From positions 1-36,302 of IMG/VR virus record IMGVR_UViG_3300002835_000527: 36,302 nucleotides of DNA; one strand, 5' to 3'. A program made the translations under genes and the position numbers. Numbering within the stretch: position 1 is the stretch's first letter; every line of letters begins with the position of its first letter. The stretch comes from a virus. This document shows positions 13,947 through 22,092 of the stretch, piece after piece. The notes beneath the pieces are model-generated. The model searched no databases. It worked only from the letters and a program-made list of their open reading frames with translations, and had not been told where the DNA came from.

Positions 13947-15611
13947 ATGCAACTACGTCCCTATCAACAAGCGGCCGTCGATGCGGTCTACAACCATCTG
14001 CGCGATCGTGATGACAATCCTTGCGTGGTCATTCCCACAGCGGGTGGAAAGACAAATTGCATGGCGACCATCTGTCGAGATGCCGTATTGAAATGGAATG
14101 GTCGAGTCATGATCCTTGCCCATGTCAAAGAGCTTCTCCAGCAGTCTGCCGACAAGTTAACCGCAGTCTGCCCCGAGGTGGACTTCGGTATCTACTCAGC
14201 AGGTTTGAAGCGTCGCGACACCAACAATGCTGTCATCATCGCCGGTATTCAATCGATCTACAAGCGTGCCTGTGAGCTCGATCGGTTCGATCTGATCATA
14301 GTCGATGAAGCACACCTCATTAGTCCCGATGGAGAGGGGATGTACCAGCAGTTCCTCGCGGATGCCAAGAAGGTCAACCCTCACTTGCGCATCATTGGTT
14401 TTACGGCCACACCGTTTCGACTCAAGGACGGCGAGATCTGTGCCCCTGAAAACATCCTTAACACGATCTGTTACGAGGTTGGAATCAAGGAACTGATCCG
14501 CGATGGTTTTTTGTGTCCGCTGGTTTCCAAGTCTGGCAAAGACCAAATCGACTTCGGTTCGCTGCACGATCGTGCCGGCGAATTCGTAGCCGATGAGGTC
14601 GAAGCTCTCATGGATAGCGAGTCTCTTGTTGAGTCCGTCTGCCGTGAGATCGTGGAGCAAACAGCCGACCGCAATGCCGTGCTGATTTTCTCGAGCGGCG
14701 TTCGGCATGGCAACCACATCGTCGATACCCTTCGAGACAAACACGGCATCGAATGCGGATTCGTTACTGGCGAAACCTCCTCGGAGGATCGGGACCAATT
14801 ACTCCAGCAGTTCCGCAGCGGAAGTCTTAAATACCTGTGCAACGTCAACGTGCTAACCACCGGATTCGATGCACCCAACATCGACTGCGTGGCCTTGGTA
14901 CGGCCGACGACATCACCGGGACTTTTCTATCAAGCCGTGGGGCGCGGCTTCAGGCTTCACCCCAGCAAACAGAACTGTTTGGTCCTCGACTTTGGTGGCA
15001 ATGTTCTTAGGCACGGACCGGTCGATTGCCTGCGGATCAAACCTGCAGGAAGCCAATCGACAGGAGAAGCACCTGCGAAGCAATGTCCCAAATGCAACGC
15101 ACTCATCGCGATGGGGTACGCGAATTGCCCGGAGTGCGGCTTTACCTTTCCCCCACCCGAAAAGCAGAACCACGAAGCACAAGCGACCCAAGCACCGATC
15201 CTATCTGGCCAAATCACCAACACGCGCTACGAAGTCACCGACACACACTACTACAGCCACCTCAAGCGTGGGGCCGCCGAAGACGCACCTCGATCGATGC
15301 GAGTCGATTACATGGTCGGCTGGCGATCCCATAAATCCGAGTGGATCTGCTTTGAACACTCCGGTTACGCACGCCAACGTGCCGTGGCTTGGTGGAAACA
15401 GCGATCCCGTGATCCCGTTCCCGAAACCACCGACGAGGCACTCGCGCGAATCGAAGGGGGTGCGATCGCTCAGACCCTCGCGATCCAAGTGCGCAGTGTC
15501 TCTGGGGAGGAGTACGAACGGATCATCGACTACGAGCTCGGGCCGTTGCCCGAGCCACTCGAACCACAACATTTTTCGAATGCATTTTCTGACGAGGAGA
15601 TTCCGTTTTGA
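13947..15611 (+). CDS. Superfamily 2 DEAH-type helicase with C-terminal zinc ribbon
   Basis: The product carries SF2 motifs in order: Q-like MQLRPYQQAAVDAV, Walker A PTAGGKT (30-36), VDEAH (119-123), FTATPFR, and the C-terminal lobe with IFSSGVRHG, LTTGFDAP and QAVGRGFR. A four-Cys ribbon follows (CPKCNALIAMGYANCPECG, ~380-398) and a C-terminal ~130-residue part of unknown role. Such helicases unwind DNA for phage replication or recombination using ATP. The start is taken at 13947 because GAGG lies 9 bases ahead and the Q motif begins there; ATG 13932 and 13899 are in frame. Its stop overlaps the next gene (TTGA). Confidence 0.9.
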   Translation: MQLRPYQQAAVDAVYNHLRDRDDNPCVVIPTAGGKTNCMATICRDAVLKWNGRVMILAHVKELLQQSADKLTAVCPEVDFGIYSAGLKRRDTNNAVIIAGIQSIYKRACELDRFDLIIVDEAHLISPDGEGMYQQFLADAKKVNPHLRIIGFTATPFRLKDGEICAPENILNTICYEVGIKELIRDGFLCPLVSKSGKDQIDFGSLHDRAGEFVADEVEALMDSESLVESVCREIVEQTADRNAVLIFSSGVRHGNHIVDTLRDKHGIECGFVTGETSSEDRDQLLQQFRSGSLKYLCNVNVLTTGFDAPNIDCVALVRPTTSPGLFYQAVGRGFRLHPSKQNCLVLDFGGNVLRHGPVDCLRIKPAGSQSTGEAPAKQCPKCNALIAMGYANCPECGFTFPPPEKQNHEAQATQAPILSGQITNTRYEVTDTHYYSHLKRGAAEDAPRSMRVDYMVGWRSHKSEWICFEHSGYARQRAVAWWKQRSRDPVPETTDEALARIEGGAIAQTLAIQVRSVSGEEYERIIDYELGPLPEPLEPQHFSNAFSDEEIPF

Positions 15612-17848
15612 TTACTACATCCAATCCTGCATCATTGCTCCCATCCGCTTTGGCTTATCGCGAAAGTGGTCTGTCTGTCCTGCCGGCCAAGAGGCTAGCG
15701 AAACGACCATCCCTTCCAGGGTGGAAAAACTTTCAGTTGCGAATCCCGCAAGAGCGGCAGGTCGTCGAATGGTTTTCCAAACCCGAGGATGCGATTTGCG
15801 TCGTCACTGGCCAAGTCAGTGGCAACCTTGAAATGCTTGACTTCGACCGAGGAGGCGATCGCTTCGAAGCCTGGAAAGAGCAAATCCCACCCGAGCTATT
15901 GGCTCGGCTGGTGATTGAGTCTAGCCAGTCCGGTGGCAAGCACGTGATCTATCGCTGCTCGGAGCCGATCAATGGCAACATGAAACTTGCCATGGGATTT
16001 CGGGACGGCGCGATGGTCACTCTGATCGAGACCCGTGGCGAAGGTGGACTGTTTCTTTGCGCTCCAACCTTGGGTTACTCGCTCGAGCAAGGATCACTCA
16101 CCGAGATTCCTGTGCTAACTCCGCAGGAACGAGAGATACTCTTGGAGACTGCATGGTCGCTGAACGAATACTTGCCGACGGCCGATGTTCCAGCGGATTC
16201 GCAGTTCGTACCCGAGAATCGACCAGGGGATGATTTCAACAACCGAGGGGATATTCGCGCCTTGCTCATCAAGCATGGCTGGACATTGGTCAAGAAAGCG
16301 GAAAACGAACTCTGGCGTCGCCCGGGCAAGGCCAATGGCTGGTCGGCATCCCTCAAAGACAAGTCGTTTTATGTCTTCAGTGGTAACGCGGCCCCTTTGG
16401 AACCGAACCGCGCATACAGTCCGTTTGCGGTTTACGCGTGGCTTGAACACCGTGGAGACTTCGAAAGAGCTGCGAGGATGCTCCGGCAGGAAGGTTTTGG
16501 AGGCGAACCAATCGCCGTGAGTACCATTCGAATCGTTGAATCTACGACGATCACGATCGATTCGAATCCAATCTATTCACCGGTTGATCCTGGTCCGGTC
16601 CCTCTGGAGATGTTGCGCATCCCAGGATTTGTCTCCGAGGTCATGGATCTGTGTCTCGACACGGCACCGTATCCAAATCACGTGATGGCTTTCTGTGGGG
16701 CGCTCTCACTCCAAGCCTACTTGGCTGGACGCAAGGTTCGCGATCCAGGTGATAATCGGACCAATCTGTATCTGCTTGGGCTCGCCCATTCCTCAGCTGG
16801 TAAAGATTGGCCACGCAAGCTCAACACACGAATCCTATTCGAGATCGGAGCGGCCGGCTCACTTGGGGAGCGATTCTCAAGCGGCGAAGGGATCCAAGAC
16901 GCTTTGTATCTCTCGCCGAGCATGTTGTTTCAGACGGATGAGATCGATGGGATGCTCCAGTCGATGAGTAAATCGCGCGACGGGCGACATGAAAACCTCA
17001 TGTCCACATTGCTAACGATGTACTCGACGGCCAATTCGGTGTACCCCATGCGTCGCAAAGCCGGCAAGGAATCTCCGGGCTCAATCGACCAGCCATGTTT
17101 GGTAGTCTTCGGTACCGCGATTCCGAATCACTACTACGAGGCACTCTCCGAACGGATGCTCACCAACGGGTTTTTCGCCCGAATGATCATCCTCGAGTGT
17201 GGTGCCAGGAGCGAGGGCCAAGATGCAAAGGTCCTTGAGATCCCGGAGCGTGTGATTGCTACCGCGAAATGGTGGAAGGATTTGATGCCAGGCAACGGGA
17301 ATCTTCAGTCCTGGCATCCGATTCCAATAATTGTACCCCAGTCCGCAGAGGCGATGTCAATCCTTGCCGATAGTCGGAGCGAAGCCGAAGCCGAGTATCG
17401 CAAGGCGGAGAACCAAAACGACTCGATCGGTACAACGGTGTGGGGGCGAGTCAACGAGCAAGCAAGGAAGCTTGCGCTACTGTATGCGATCAGCGAAAAC
17501 CATACGAATCCGATCATCGGTGCCGATGCCGCTAATTGGGCAACGGCTCTGATGATGCATCAAACGCGTCGCATGCTCTTCATGGCTAACGCCTATTCCA
17601 ACGAGAATGACTTTGCAATGAGATGTCAAAGAGTCATCGATTTGCTCTCGAAATGGTCCGAGCAATTCGGTGATACCTGGATGCCGTATCGTGACATCAG
17701 TCGCAAGCTTCGATGGAATCGACGTGAGCATGAAGACATTCGCAACGCGCTTGTCGACCAAGAACGAATCGAAACCGACAGCGTCGTCTCTGGCGGCCGG
17801 CCAAAGATCGTCTATCGGTTGCGATGCTTGAAGCGAGGTGCGACATGA
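15608..17848 (+). CDS. Prim-pol (AEP) primase fused to DUF3987-like helicase
   Basis: The 746-residue product starts with a bifunctional primase/polymerase domain: VLPAKRLAKRPSLPGWK, the catalytic MLDFD (Asp78, Asp80) and SGGKHVIYR with His112. A middle linker domain (DIRALLIKHGWTLV, NKSFYVFSGN-like) leads to a DUF3987-type ATPase with a P-loop variant AHSSAGKDWPR (Lys399), a QTDEIDGML acidic motif, and a C-terminal winged-helix-like tail (WMPYRDISRKLRWNRREHEDI). It would prime and unwind at the element's origin. The start is TTG 15608: GAGGAG at 15594-15599, 8 bases ahead, and the codon overlaps the helicase stop. A later in-frame start would cut into the primase domain. Confidence 0.9.
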   Translation: MITTSNPASLLPSALAYRESGLSVLPAKRLAKRPSLPGWKNFQLRIPQERQVVEWFSKPEDAICVVTGQVSGNLEMLDFDRGGDRFEAWKEQIPPELLARLVIESSQSGGKHVIYRCSEPINGNMKLAMGFRDGAMVTLIETRGEGGLFLCAPTLGYSLEQGSLTEIPVLTPQEREILLETAWSLNEYLPTADVPADSQFVPENRPGDDFNNRGDIRALLIKHGWTLVKKAENELWRRPGKANGWSASLKDKSFYVFSGNAAPLEPNRAYSPFAVYAWLEHRGDFERAARMLRQEGFGGEPIAVSTIRIVESTTITIDSNPIYSPVDPGPVPLEMLRIPGFVSEVMDLCLDTAPYPNHVMAFCGALSLQAYLAGRKVRDPGDNRTNLYLLGLAHSSAGKDWPRKLNTRILFEIGAAGSLGERFSSGEGIQDALYLSPSMLFQTDEIDGMLQSMSKSRDGRHENLMSTLLTMYSTANSVYPMRRKAGKESPGSIDQPCLVVFGTAIPNHYYEALSERMLTNGFFARMIILECGARSEGQDAKVLEIPERVIATAKWWKDLMPGNGNLQSWHPIPIIVPQSAEAMSILADSRSEAEAEYRKAENQNDSIGTTVWGRVNEQARKLALLYAISENHTNPIIGADAANWATALMMHQTRRMLFMANAYSNENDFAMRCQRVIDLLSKWSEQFGDTWMPYRDISRKLRWNRREHEDIRNALVDQERIETDSVVSGGRPKIVYRLRCLKRGAT

Positions 17849-17962
17849 TTTGCGGAGTCGAATCAGGACCTTCTAACCGTCGTTTTGATGTGCGTTGGCA
17901 AAAAGTATCAGCGAACAACGATTCGTGTTGCTATTTGACCAGGCCAGAACTGGTATCGGACC

Positions 17963-18000
17963 AAGGCCTCCATGGACAAAATTCGTGTCCAAGAGGCCTT
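17963..18000. repeat. Inverted repeat (14 bp stem)
   Basis: AAGGCCTC (17963-17970) pairs with GAGGCCTT (17993-18000), and TGGACA (17973-17978) with TGTCCA (17986-17991), with a 2/1-base internal bulge and a 7-base loop AAATTCG. There is no T-run after it, so it does not look like a plain terminator. Confidence 0.8.
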
Positions 18001-18169
18001 CGCCGAGCCGGACAAAACGGCCAAAAGTCGAGCCAGAAAATGCGATTTACTCAGGGAATATTGAGTTGTGGCCATACTCCCATTTGGCCAGGGGGGGCGC
18101 ATAAATATATCTATAAAACATATCTCTCTATTTCTGTCCATATATACACACGCATTACACACGCACCTG

Positions 18170-18204
18170 CGCGTACGTGTGTACGCGAGGGCTCGTGAGA
18201 GCCT
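18170..18204. repeat. Tandem hairpins
   Basis: CGCGTAC (18170-18176) and GTACGCG (18181-18187) form a perfect 7-bp stem around GTGT. Immediately after, GGCTC (18190-18194) pairs with GAGCC (18199-18203) around GTGA. GTTTT follows. They lie 60-100 bases ahead of the small Cys-rich gene at 18268. Confidence 0.7.
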
Positions 18205-18267
18205 GCGTTTTAAAGGTCAAAAGGCAAGAACGTTTTTTGTTTCCGTTTCACGTTGAAGGAGTCTGCT

Positions 18268-18546
18268 ATGCGACGATGCGATCGATGCCAACATTACTTT
18301 GGTTACCCACCCGGCGATCAACCGGATCGAATCTCATTCTCGGGAGGTCAGGTACGTGGAGGAGGCGAGTGCCGACGCAACCCACCAGTTGTCTGCGGTG
18401 ACTCACAACCGATCGGTAGCTTTCCGATCGTGTTCAACGACTACTGGTGTGGTCACTTCGAAGCGAATCCACAACACACACCCACATCGCAACCCAAACC
18501 ACTGACCAACATCAACACCACACCCATAACCACAGCATCGAACTAG
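18268..18546 (+). CDS. Small Cys-rich protein, unknown
   Basis: ATG 18268 follows AAGGAG (18256-18261) at 6 bases, the best ribosome site nearby. The 92-residue product opens with MRRCDRCQHYFGYPPGD, then GECRRNPP, VVCGD and YWCGHFEANP: five cysteines and two histidines that could bind zinc. The last ~25 residues are Thr/Asn/Pro-rich low complexity encoded by an A/C-rich stretch. No family was recognised; similar small Cys-rich proteins are common in phage early regions. It lies between the primase and the methyltransferase genes, all rightward. Confidence 0.6.
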   Translation: MRRCDRCQHYFGYPPGDQPDRISFSGGQVRGGGECRRNPPVVCGDSQPIGSFPIVFNDYWCGHFEANPQHTPTSQPKPLTNINTTPITTASN

Positions 18547-18885
18547 GCGCAAAATTTGGCCCAATAGACGCAATGCACTTGCGTGATTGCGGTCGAAGGC
18601 CAACAATACAACATCTCGCGTGTACGGGCCCTTTATGGGCCTCACGCGCGGTGTGCCAAACTGGCACTCACAACGATCTCTTGCATAGGTACTTCCGGCC
18701 TTTTTACCGTTACTGGGGGGCGTGGGAACGGTCACCAAGTTAGAGAGAGTTTGTTTTGTGCGTGGGAATCTTTAATTCCTCGCGATCATCCAACCCAGCG
18801 ACCCAACCAACCGAGCCAAACACACACCCAAAGACACATCGACAGAACCCTTTCCGTTTCGTTTCTCCCCTGGAAAGGCATGTTC
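18547..18885. other. Non-coding leader of the methyltransferase gene with two hairpins
   Basis: No gene seen; the open frame upstream of 18886 has no ribosome site and low-complexity content. CGCGTG (18617-18622) pairs with CACGCG (18643-18648), enclosing GGCCC (18627-18631) and GGGCC (18637-18641). Next to it GTGCCA (18653-18658) pairs with TGGCAC (18662-18667) around AAC. A CTGGGGGGCGTGG run follows at about 18713, and an A/C-rich tract (18790-18860) precedes the gene. It may be a structured 5' leader or attenuator. Confidence 0.55.
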
Positions 18886-20259
18886 ATGAAAATCGAACTT
18901 TGGTCGCTCGATCGCATTCGTCCGTATCCGAACAATCCCCGCATCAACGATGACGCTGTCGATGCCGTGGCTGCATCGATCCGTGAGTTTGGTGTTCGCC
19001 AAGCGATCGTTGTCGACACCGAAGGGGTAATCATCTGCGGGCACACCCGCTTCAAAGCTGCTCAGAAGCTTGGGCTCGACAAGCTCCCCGTCCACGTTGC
19101 CAAAGACCTCACTTCTGAGCAGATCAAGGCATATCGGATCGCCGACAACAAGACAGCCGAACTGGCCGATTGGAATTACGATCTGCTTCCGATCGAACTG
19201 GGGGACCTGCAAACCAACGGCTTCGATCTGTCTCTCCTTGGTTTCGACGAAGATGAATTGCTCAAGCTCCTCAAGACCGAGGTCGAAGAAGGTCTTACCG
19301 ATCCTGACGACGTGCCGGCACCACCCGATGCCGCAGTGACGCAACCTGGTGATCTCTGGATCTTGGGCAACCACCGATTGCTCTGCGGTGACTCATCGAA
19401 ACCCGAGGATCTCGATCGATTGCTCGGTGGCAAAACGATCCAATTGGTCAACACAGATCCGCCCTACAACGTGAAGGTGGAACCCCGATCGAACAACGCG
19501 ATCGCAGCGGGTTTGTCATCGTTTTCCAACGACAGCGCCTCGCAGAAACTCAAAGGGGGACAAGGCAACGCGGCATCGTTTGGGGTCGACCACGAGACCG
19601 GGAAACCCAAGCATCCACCGACGCACAAGAAGCTCCGAGCCAAGGATCGCCCCCTGGCCAACGACTTCGTGAGCGACGATGAGTTCGATCGATTGCTCGA
19701 TGCCTGGTTTGGAAACATCGCTCGGGTGCTCGACCCAGGTCGTGGTTTCTACATCTGGGGTGGGTATGCCAACTGCGGCAACTATCCCCCGTTCCTCAAG
19801 AAGCATGGTCTGTATTTCAGCCAAGCAATCATCTGGGACAAGATGCATCCAGTGCTGACCCGCAAAGACTACATGGGCGCGCACGAGTGGTGTTTTTACG
19901 GTTGGTTGGAAGGGGCGGCCCACGTGTACCTCGGGCCCAACAACGCTACCGACCTGTGGCAGATCAAGAAGGTCAATCCGCAGTCGATGGTCCACCTGAC
20001 TGAGAAGCCCGTCGAGCTTGCGGTCCGCGCGATGCAGTACTCGTCACGCCCCGGGGAGAACGTCCTCGATCTGTTTGGTGGGAGCGGATCTACCTTGATT
20101 GCTGCCGAGCAGACAGGTCGTAATGCGTTCTTGATGGAACTCGATCCGCTGTATGCCGATGTCATCGTGGATCGATACCAACGGTTCACAGGCAAGCCCG
20201 CAGTGCTGGAACGGACGGGCACGTCACCGATTCCGATGCGTGCTACGGATGCCAAGTAG
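18886..20259 (+). CDS. ParB/Srx-domain protein fused to beta-class DNA methyltransferase
   Basis: ATG 18886 has GGAAAGG at 18872-18878. The ~457-residue product opens with a ParB-like domain (IRPYPNNPRINDDAVDAVAASI, VVDTEGVIICGHTRFKAAQKLG; the GHTR box is the conserved GxxR site), then a linker and an adenine-N6/cytosine-N4 methyltransferase. The catalytic DPPYN is at 191-195 and the AdoMet-binding FGGSGS at 397-402, the order of the beta class. This ParB-methylase fusion is common in phages and mobile elements and usually lacks a cognate nuclease, as here, so it more likely protects or marks element DNA. It ends 2 bases before the convergent gene 20262-20582, with no room for a terminator. 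Confidence 0.92.
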   Translation: MKIELWSLDRIRPYPNNPRINDDAVDAVAASIREFGVRQAIVVDTEGVIICGHTRFKAAQKLGLDKLPVHVAKDLTSEQIKAYRIADNKTAELADWNYDLLPIELGDLQTNGFDLSLLGFDEDELLKLLKTEVEEGLTDPDDVPAPPDAAVTQPGDLWILGNHRLLCGDSSKPEDLDRLLGGKTIQLVNTDPPYNVKVEPRSNNAIAAGLSSFSNDSASQKLKGGQGNAASFGVDHETGKPKHPPTHKKLRAKDRPLANDFVSDDEFDRLLDAWFGNIARVLDPGRGFYIWGGYANCGNYPPFLKKHGLYFSQAIIWDKMHPVLTRKDYMGAHEWCFYGWLEGAAHVYLGPNNATDLWQIKKVNPQSMVHLTEKPVELAVRAMQYSSRPGENVLDLFGGSGSTLIAAEQTGRNAFLMELDPLYADVIVDRYQRFTGKPAVLERTGTSPIPMRATDAK

Positions 20260-20261
20260 CA

Positions 20262-20582
20262 TCACAGCTTGTGGCACCTCCAATGCCCGTCTTCGAAGAC
20301 GTAGAGATAGTTCGCATCGCAATCGCGAGCGAACTTCATAAGCGACCCACGGTCGAGCAGAAGCTTTGGGGGACGTGCCCGAGAAAAACACTCGGGCTCC
20401 CCATCGCTCGCATTCAAACATCGCAACTCTCCCCCGGCGATAAGCGCCGAAACTTTCTCGATGGAGTTATGCCGTTGGTTGAGAATCACCCCAGCATGTT
20501 CCGGGTAGCCATCGAAGTGCAGGTAGGCAGCATGGTAGCTCCCATCGTTGTCTGCATAAGCAATCGTTGCTCGTGTCGCCAT
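20262..20582 (-). CDS. Phage-type small protein of unknown function
   Basis: The 106-residue product starts MATRATIAYADNDGSYHAAYLHFDGYPEHAGVIL, a pattern I know from small phage proteins ('..R..i.....dG....iy.H.DGYp...G..L'). No function is established for these. The C-terminal half is rich in Cys and aromatic residues. The start ATG 20582 is preceded by AGGAGGACC on the minus strand, a strong ribosome site. It is the last gene of the leftward cluster (20262-24662) and ends 2 bases from the convergent methyltransferase stop. Confidence 0.75.
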   Translation of the reverse strand: MATRATIAYADNDGSYHAAYLHFDGYPEHAGVILNQRHNSIEKVSALIAGGELRCLNASDGEPECFSRARPPKLLLDRGSLMKFARDCDANYLYVFEDGHWRCHKL

Positions 20583-20594
20583 GGTTTGGTCCTC

Positions 20595-20813
20595 CTAGGA
20601 TTGAATGTTTGCGGTGGTAAGGATCTCAATCACATCGTCGGGCATCGAAAGCATCAGTTGCCGACCGTTGTCCCAATCGATTTCGATCTGTGTCCAACCA
20701 TGGTGTGGGTGGATCGCGCGAACGGTACCAAGCGATCCTGCGGGAATCGGATCTGGATCTTCGGGCATGTGAATCAATCGGATCCGATCTCCGACTGCGG
20801 GTATTGCGGTCAT
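20595..20813 (-). CDS. DUF4314 family protein
   Basis: The 72-residue product is a single small beta-barrel-like module: GDRIRLIHMPEDPDPIPAGSLGTVRAI, then QIEIDWDNGRQLMLSMPDDVIEIL. It matches the DUF4314 pattern 'G.rirl..M..Dp.pi..G..GtV..v......i.v.WDnGr.L.l'. These small proteins are carried by phages and conjugative elements; their molecular role is unknown. It lies 12 bases upstream of the next gene in the leftward cluster, so the two are probably cotranscribed. Confidence 0.85.
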   Translation of the reverse strand: MTAIPAVGDRIRLIHMPEDPDPIPAGSLGTVRAIHPHHGWTQIEIDWDNGRQLMLSMPDDVIEILTTANIQS

Positions 20814-20831
20814 CGTTGGCTTTCCTTGCGT

Positions 20832-21083
20832 TTAGAGAATCTTGCCAAGCATGCTGTTACGCATCGCGTCGAGTGCTTCGCAGGCGTAGAGGTGTTCGGT
20901 CAAAAGCGGGCCGGCCGTCTGTGGTTGCTGTGCGTCGGCGATCTCCAGCGCGTCGGCCAAGGTGCGAAGACCCTCGATCGCCTTGTAGTAGGCTTCGCGG
21001 ATCTCTTGGGCTTGGTGTGGATCCATCGTGCGGAAGGCGTCGCGGAGAATCTTTTCGTTTGCTTTTTTGTCTGCGGTGGTCAT
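20832..21083 (-). CDS. Small helical protein, unknown
   Basis: The 83-residue product appears fully helical and charged (KKANEKILRDAFRTMDPHQAQEIREAYYKAIEGLRTLADALEIAD). No domain is recognised. The start ATG 21083 has an A/G-rich stretch just upstream on the minus strand. It is 18 bases from the DUF4314 gene, within the leftward cluster. Confidence 0.65.
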   Translation of the reverse strand: MTTADKKANEKILRDAFRTMDPHQAQEIREAYYKAIEGLRTLADALEIADAQQPQTAGPLLTEHLYACEALDAMRNSMLGKIL

Positions 21084-21122
21084 GGTCGTGTTCCTTGTCG
21101 TGGTTGTCAGGGTTGTTGGCGG

Positions 21123-21416
21123 CTATTGGTTCTTGAGCAGGTATTGCAGCAGCTTCTGTTGTTCGTAGAGCTTGTTGAGTTCGGCCTTGGCTTCTTTGGC
21201 TTCGCGAAGATCTCCGTCGGCAAAATCCGTCCAGCTCAGGCTGCAGGGCTCGTCGTTCATCATCGCGGTTGCATCTTCTACGGCTCGTTGGGCTCGCCAA
21301 AGCATTTGTTCGGCGGCCTTGGCAACCCGCTTCTTGGCATCTGGAATCATCCAATCGAGCCGTTGCAGTTGGTTCTGGATCGCGTGGGCGGTTGGGTTGG
21401 TGGTCGTGTCGTTCAT
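21123..21416 (-). CDS. Small coiled-coil protein, unknown
   Basis: ATG 21416 follows CACGGAGAAGCGACG on the minus strand, the leader shared with several genes of this cluster, so the longer frame to 21566 is rejected: its extra residues encode the repeated upstream element. The ~97-residue product (AIQNQLQRLDWMIPDAKKRVAKAAEQMLWRAQRAVEDATAMM, then AKAELNKLYEQQKLLQYLL) has heptad-like hydrophobic spacing typical of a coiled coil. No family was recognised. Confidence 0.65.
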   Translation of the reverse strand: MNDTTTNPTAHAIQNQLQRLDWMIPDAKKRVAKAAEQMLWRAQRAVEDATAMMNDEPCSLSWTDFADGDLREAKEAKAELNKLYEQQKLLQYLLKNQ

Positions 21417-21450
21417 CGTCGCTTCTCCGTGTTTGCGTTGGGGTTTTTGT

Positions 21451-21563
21451 TTGGCGTTACGACACAGTTCCCATGCTTTGGGAAGAACATCAAGCCGATG
21501 TGGAAAGTAATGTTTCGGAATCTGCAAGAATGTTTTCGAGCCCCACAAACGCCACCGCTTGGC
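21451..21563 (-). promoter_or_regulatory. Repeated upstream element, copy A
   Basis: On the minus strand this carries GGTGGCGTTTGTGGGG, GAAAACATTC, CGGCTTGATG, AAAGCATGGG and TGTGTCG, blocks shared in order with copies B (23088-23180), C (23543-23600) and D (24712-24829). It ends ~45 bases before ATG 21416. It is probably a promoter or 5'-leader module. Confidence 0.6.
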
Positions 21564-21611
21564 CACCGTTGCGTCGCATTCCGCGTTGGCATAACTAGGC
21601 CATCCGACGAC

Positions 21612-21641
21612 AAAACGCCCACACGTGCCAAACGTGGGGCG
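21612..21641 (-). terminator. Intrinsic terminator
   Basis: CGCCC-A-CACGT (21616-21626) pairs with ACGTG-GGGCG (21632-21641), one bulged A and a 5-base loop GCCAA. On the minus strand the stem is followed by TTTTG (21611-21615). It lies ~20 bases after the stop of the leftward gene at 21663. Confidence 0.75.
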
Positions 21642-21662
21642 CTGGTTGGAAGTAAGGCACGG

Positions 21663-21902
21663 TTAGCGCCGGAGCCAATTCCGAATCGTCTTGAGTTCAA
21701 ACCGATCGAAACCCGATACGGCATAGTCCTGGCCGTTGTGTCCTCGGGCGATCAAACGGTCCCCACGGCGCTCGACGTACTCGACCGTGGTGTCGAGCGA
21801 TGGGTCGTCCTCGGATTGGACTTGGTACGAATAGTCGCGTTCGGGATACGCTCGCTGGCCATCGGCCAAGTCGGTGACCAAATGGATTTGTCCGATGTGC
21901 AT
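21663..21902 (-). CDS. Small beta-type protein, unknown
   Basis: ATG 21902 lies one base after the stop of the upstream gene (TGACATG), so it is preferred over a longer frame to 21950. The ~79-residue product (QIHLVTDLADGQRAYPERDYSYQVQ, VEYVERRGDRLIARGHNGQDYAVSGFDRFEL) looks like a small beta barrel with a helical tail. No family was recognised. It is the last gene of a three-gene unit with 21904-22092 and 22089-22634, and a terminator follows. Confidence 0.65.
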   Translation of the reverse strand: MHIGQIHLVTDLADGQRAYPERDYSYQVQSEDDPSLDTTVEYVERRGDRLIARGHNGQDYAVSGFDRFELKTIRNWLRR

Positions 21903-21903
21903 G

Positions 21904-22092
21904 TCAGTTCCCCGCATGGGATTCGTGTTGGATTGGTAAAGGGGGATCAAGCTCTTCGGCGATCAAGAGAAAGATCTCGGAGAGTTGGTTGGCATCGATC
22001 GAATCGACCTTGCCCGTTTGAAAAGCCTCTTCGAGTCGCAGAGCGACCTTTCGCATCGCGTCTGCGACTCGGTAGTTGGGATCCGAGTTCAC
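21904..22092 (-). CDS. Very small helical protein, unknown
   Basis: The 62-residue product (MNSDPNYRVADAMRKVALRLEEAFQTGKVDSIDANQLSEIFLLIAEELDPP) is helical with an acidic C-terminal half. Start ATG 22092 overlaps the stop of the HARE-HTH gene (ATGA), so translation is coupled. It is the only gene of the cluster outside the shared reading-frame register (see findings). Confidence 0.65.
   Translation of the reverse strand: MNSDPNYRVADAMRKVALRLEEAFQTGKVDSIDANQLSEIFLLIAEELDPPLPIQHESHAGN

Larger units (their letters stand above)
17849..18267. other. Structured non-coding region after the primase gene
   Basis: Short frames here (for example 17845-18198) have no recognisable product and run through low-complexity DNA. 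The region holds a strong hairpin (17963-18000), a TGGCCA pair (18069-18074, 18085-18090), an AT-rich stretch with ATATATCTATAAAAC and alternating TATATACACACG (18107-18165), and tandem hairpins (18170-18204). A plausible ribosome site AAGGAG (18256-18261) serves the next gene. Hairpins plus AT-rich DNA beside a primase-helicase gene could mark a replication origin. Confidence 0.5.

Noticed and set aside
17824-18198. 124-codon frame after the primase gene
   Set aside because: It runs through hairpins and low-complexity DNA; its product has no domain. The ATGA at 17845 is an accidental overlap.
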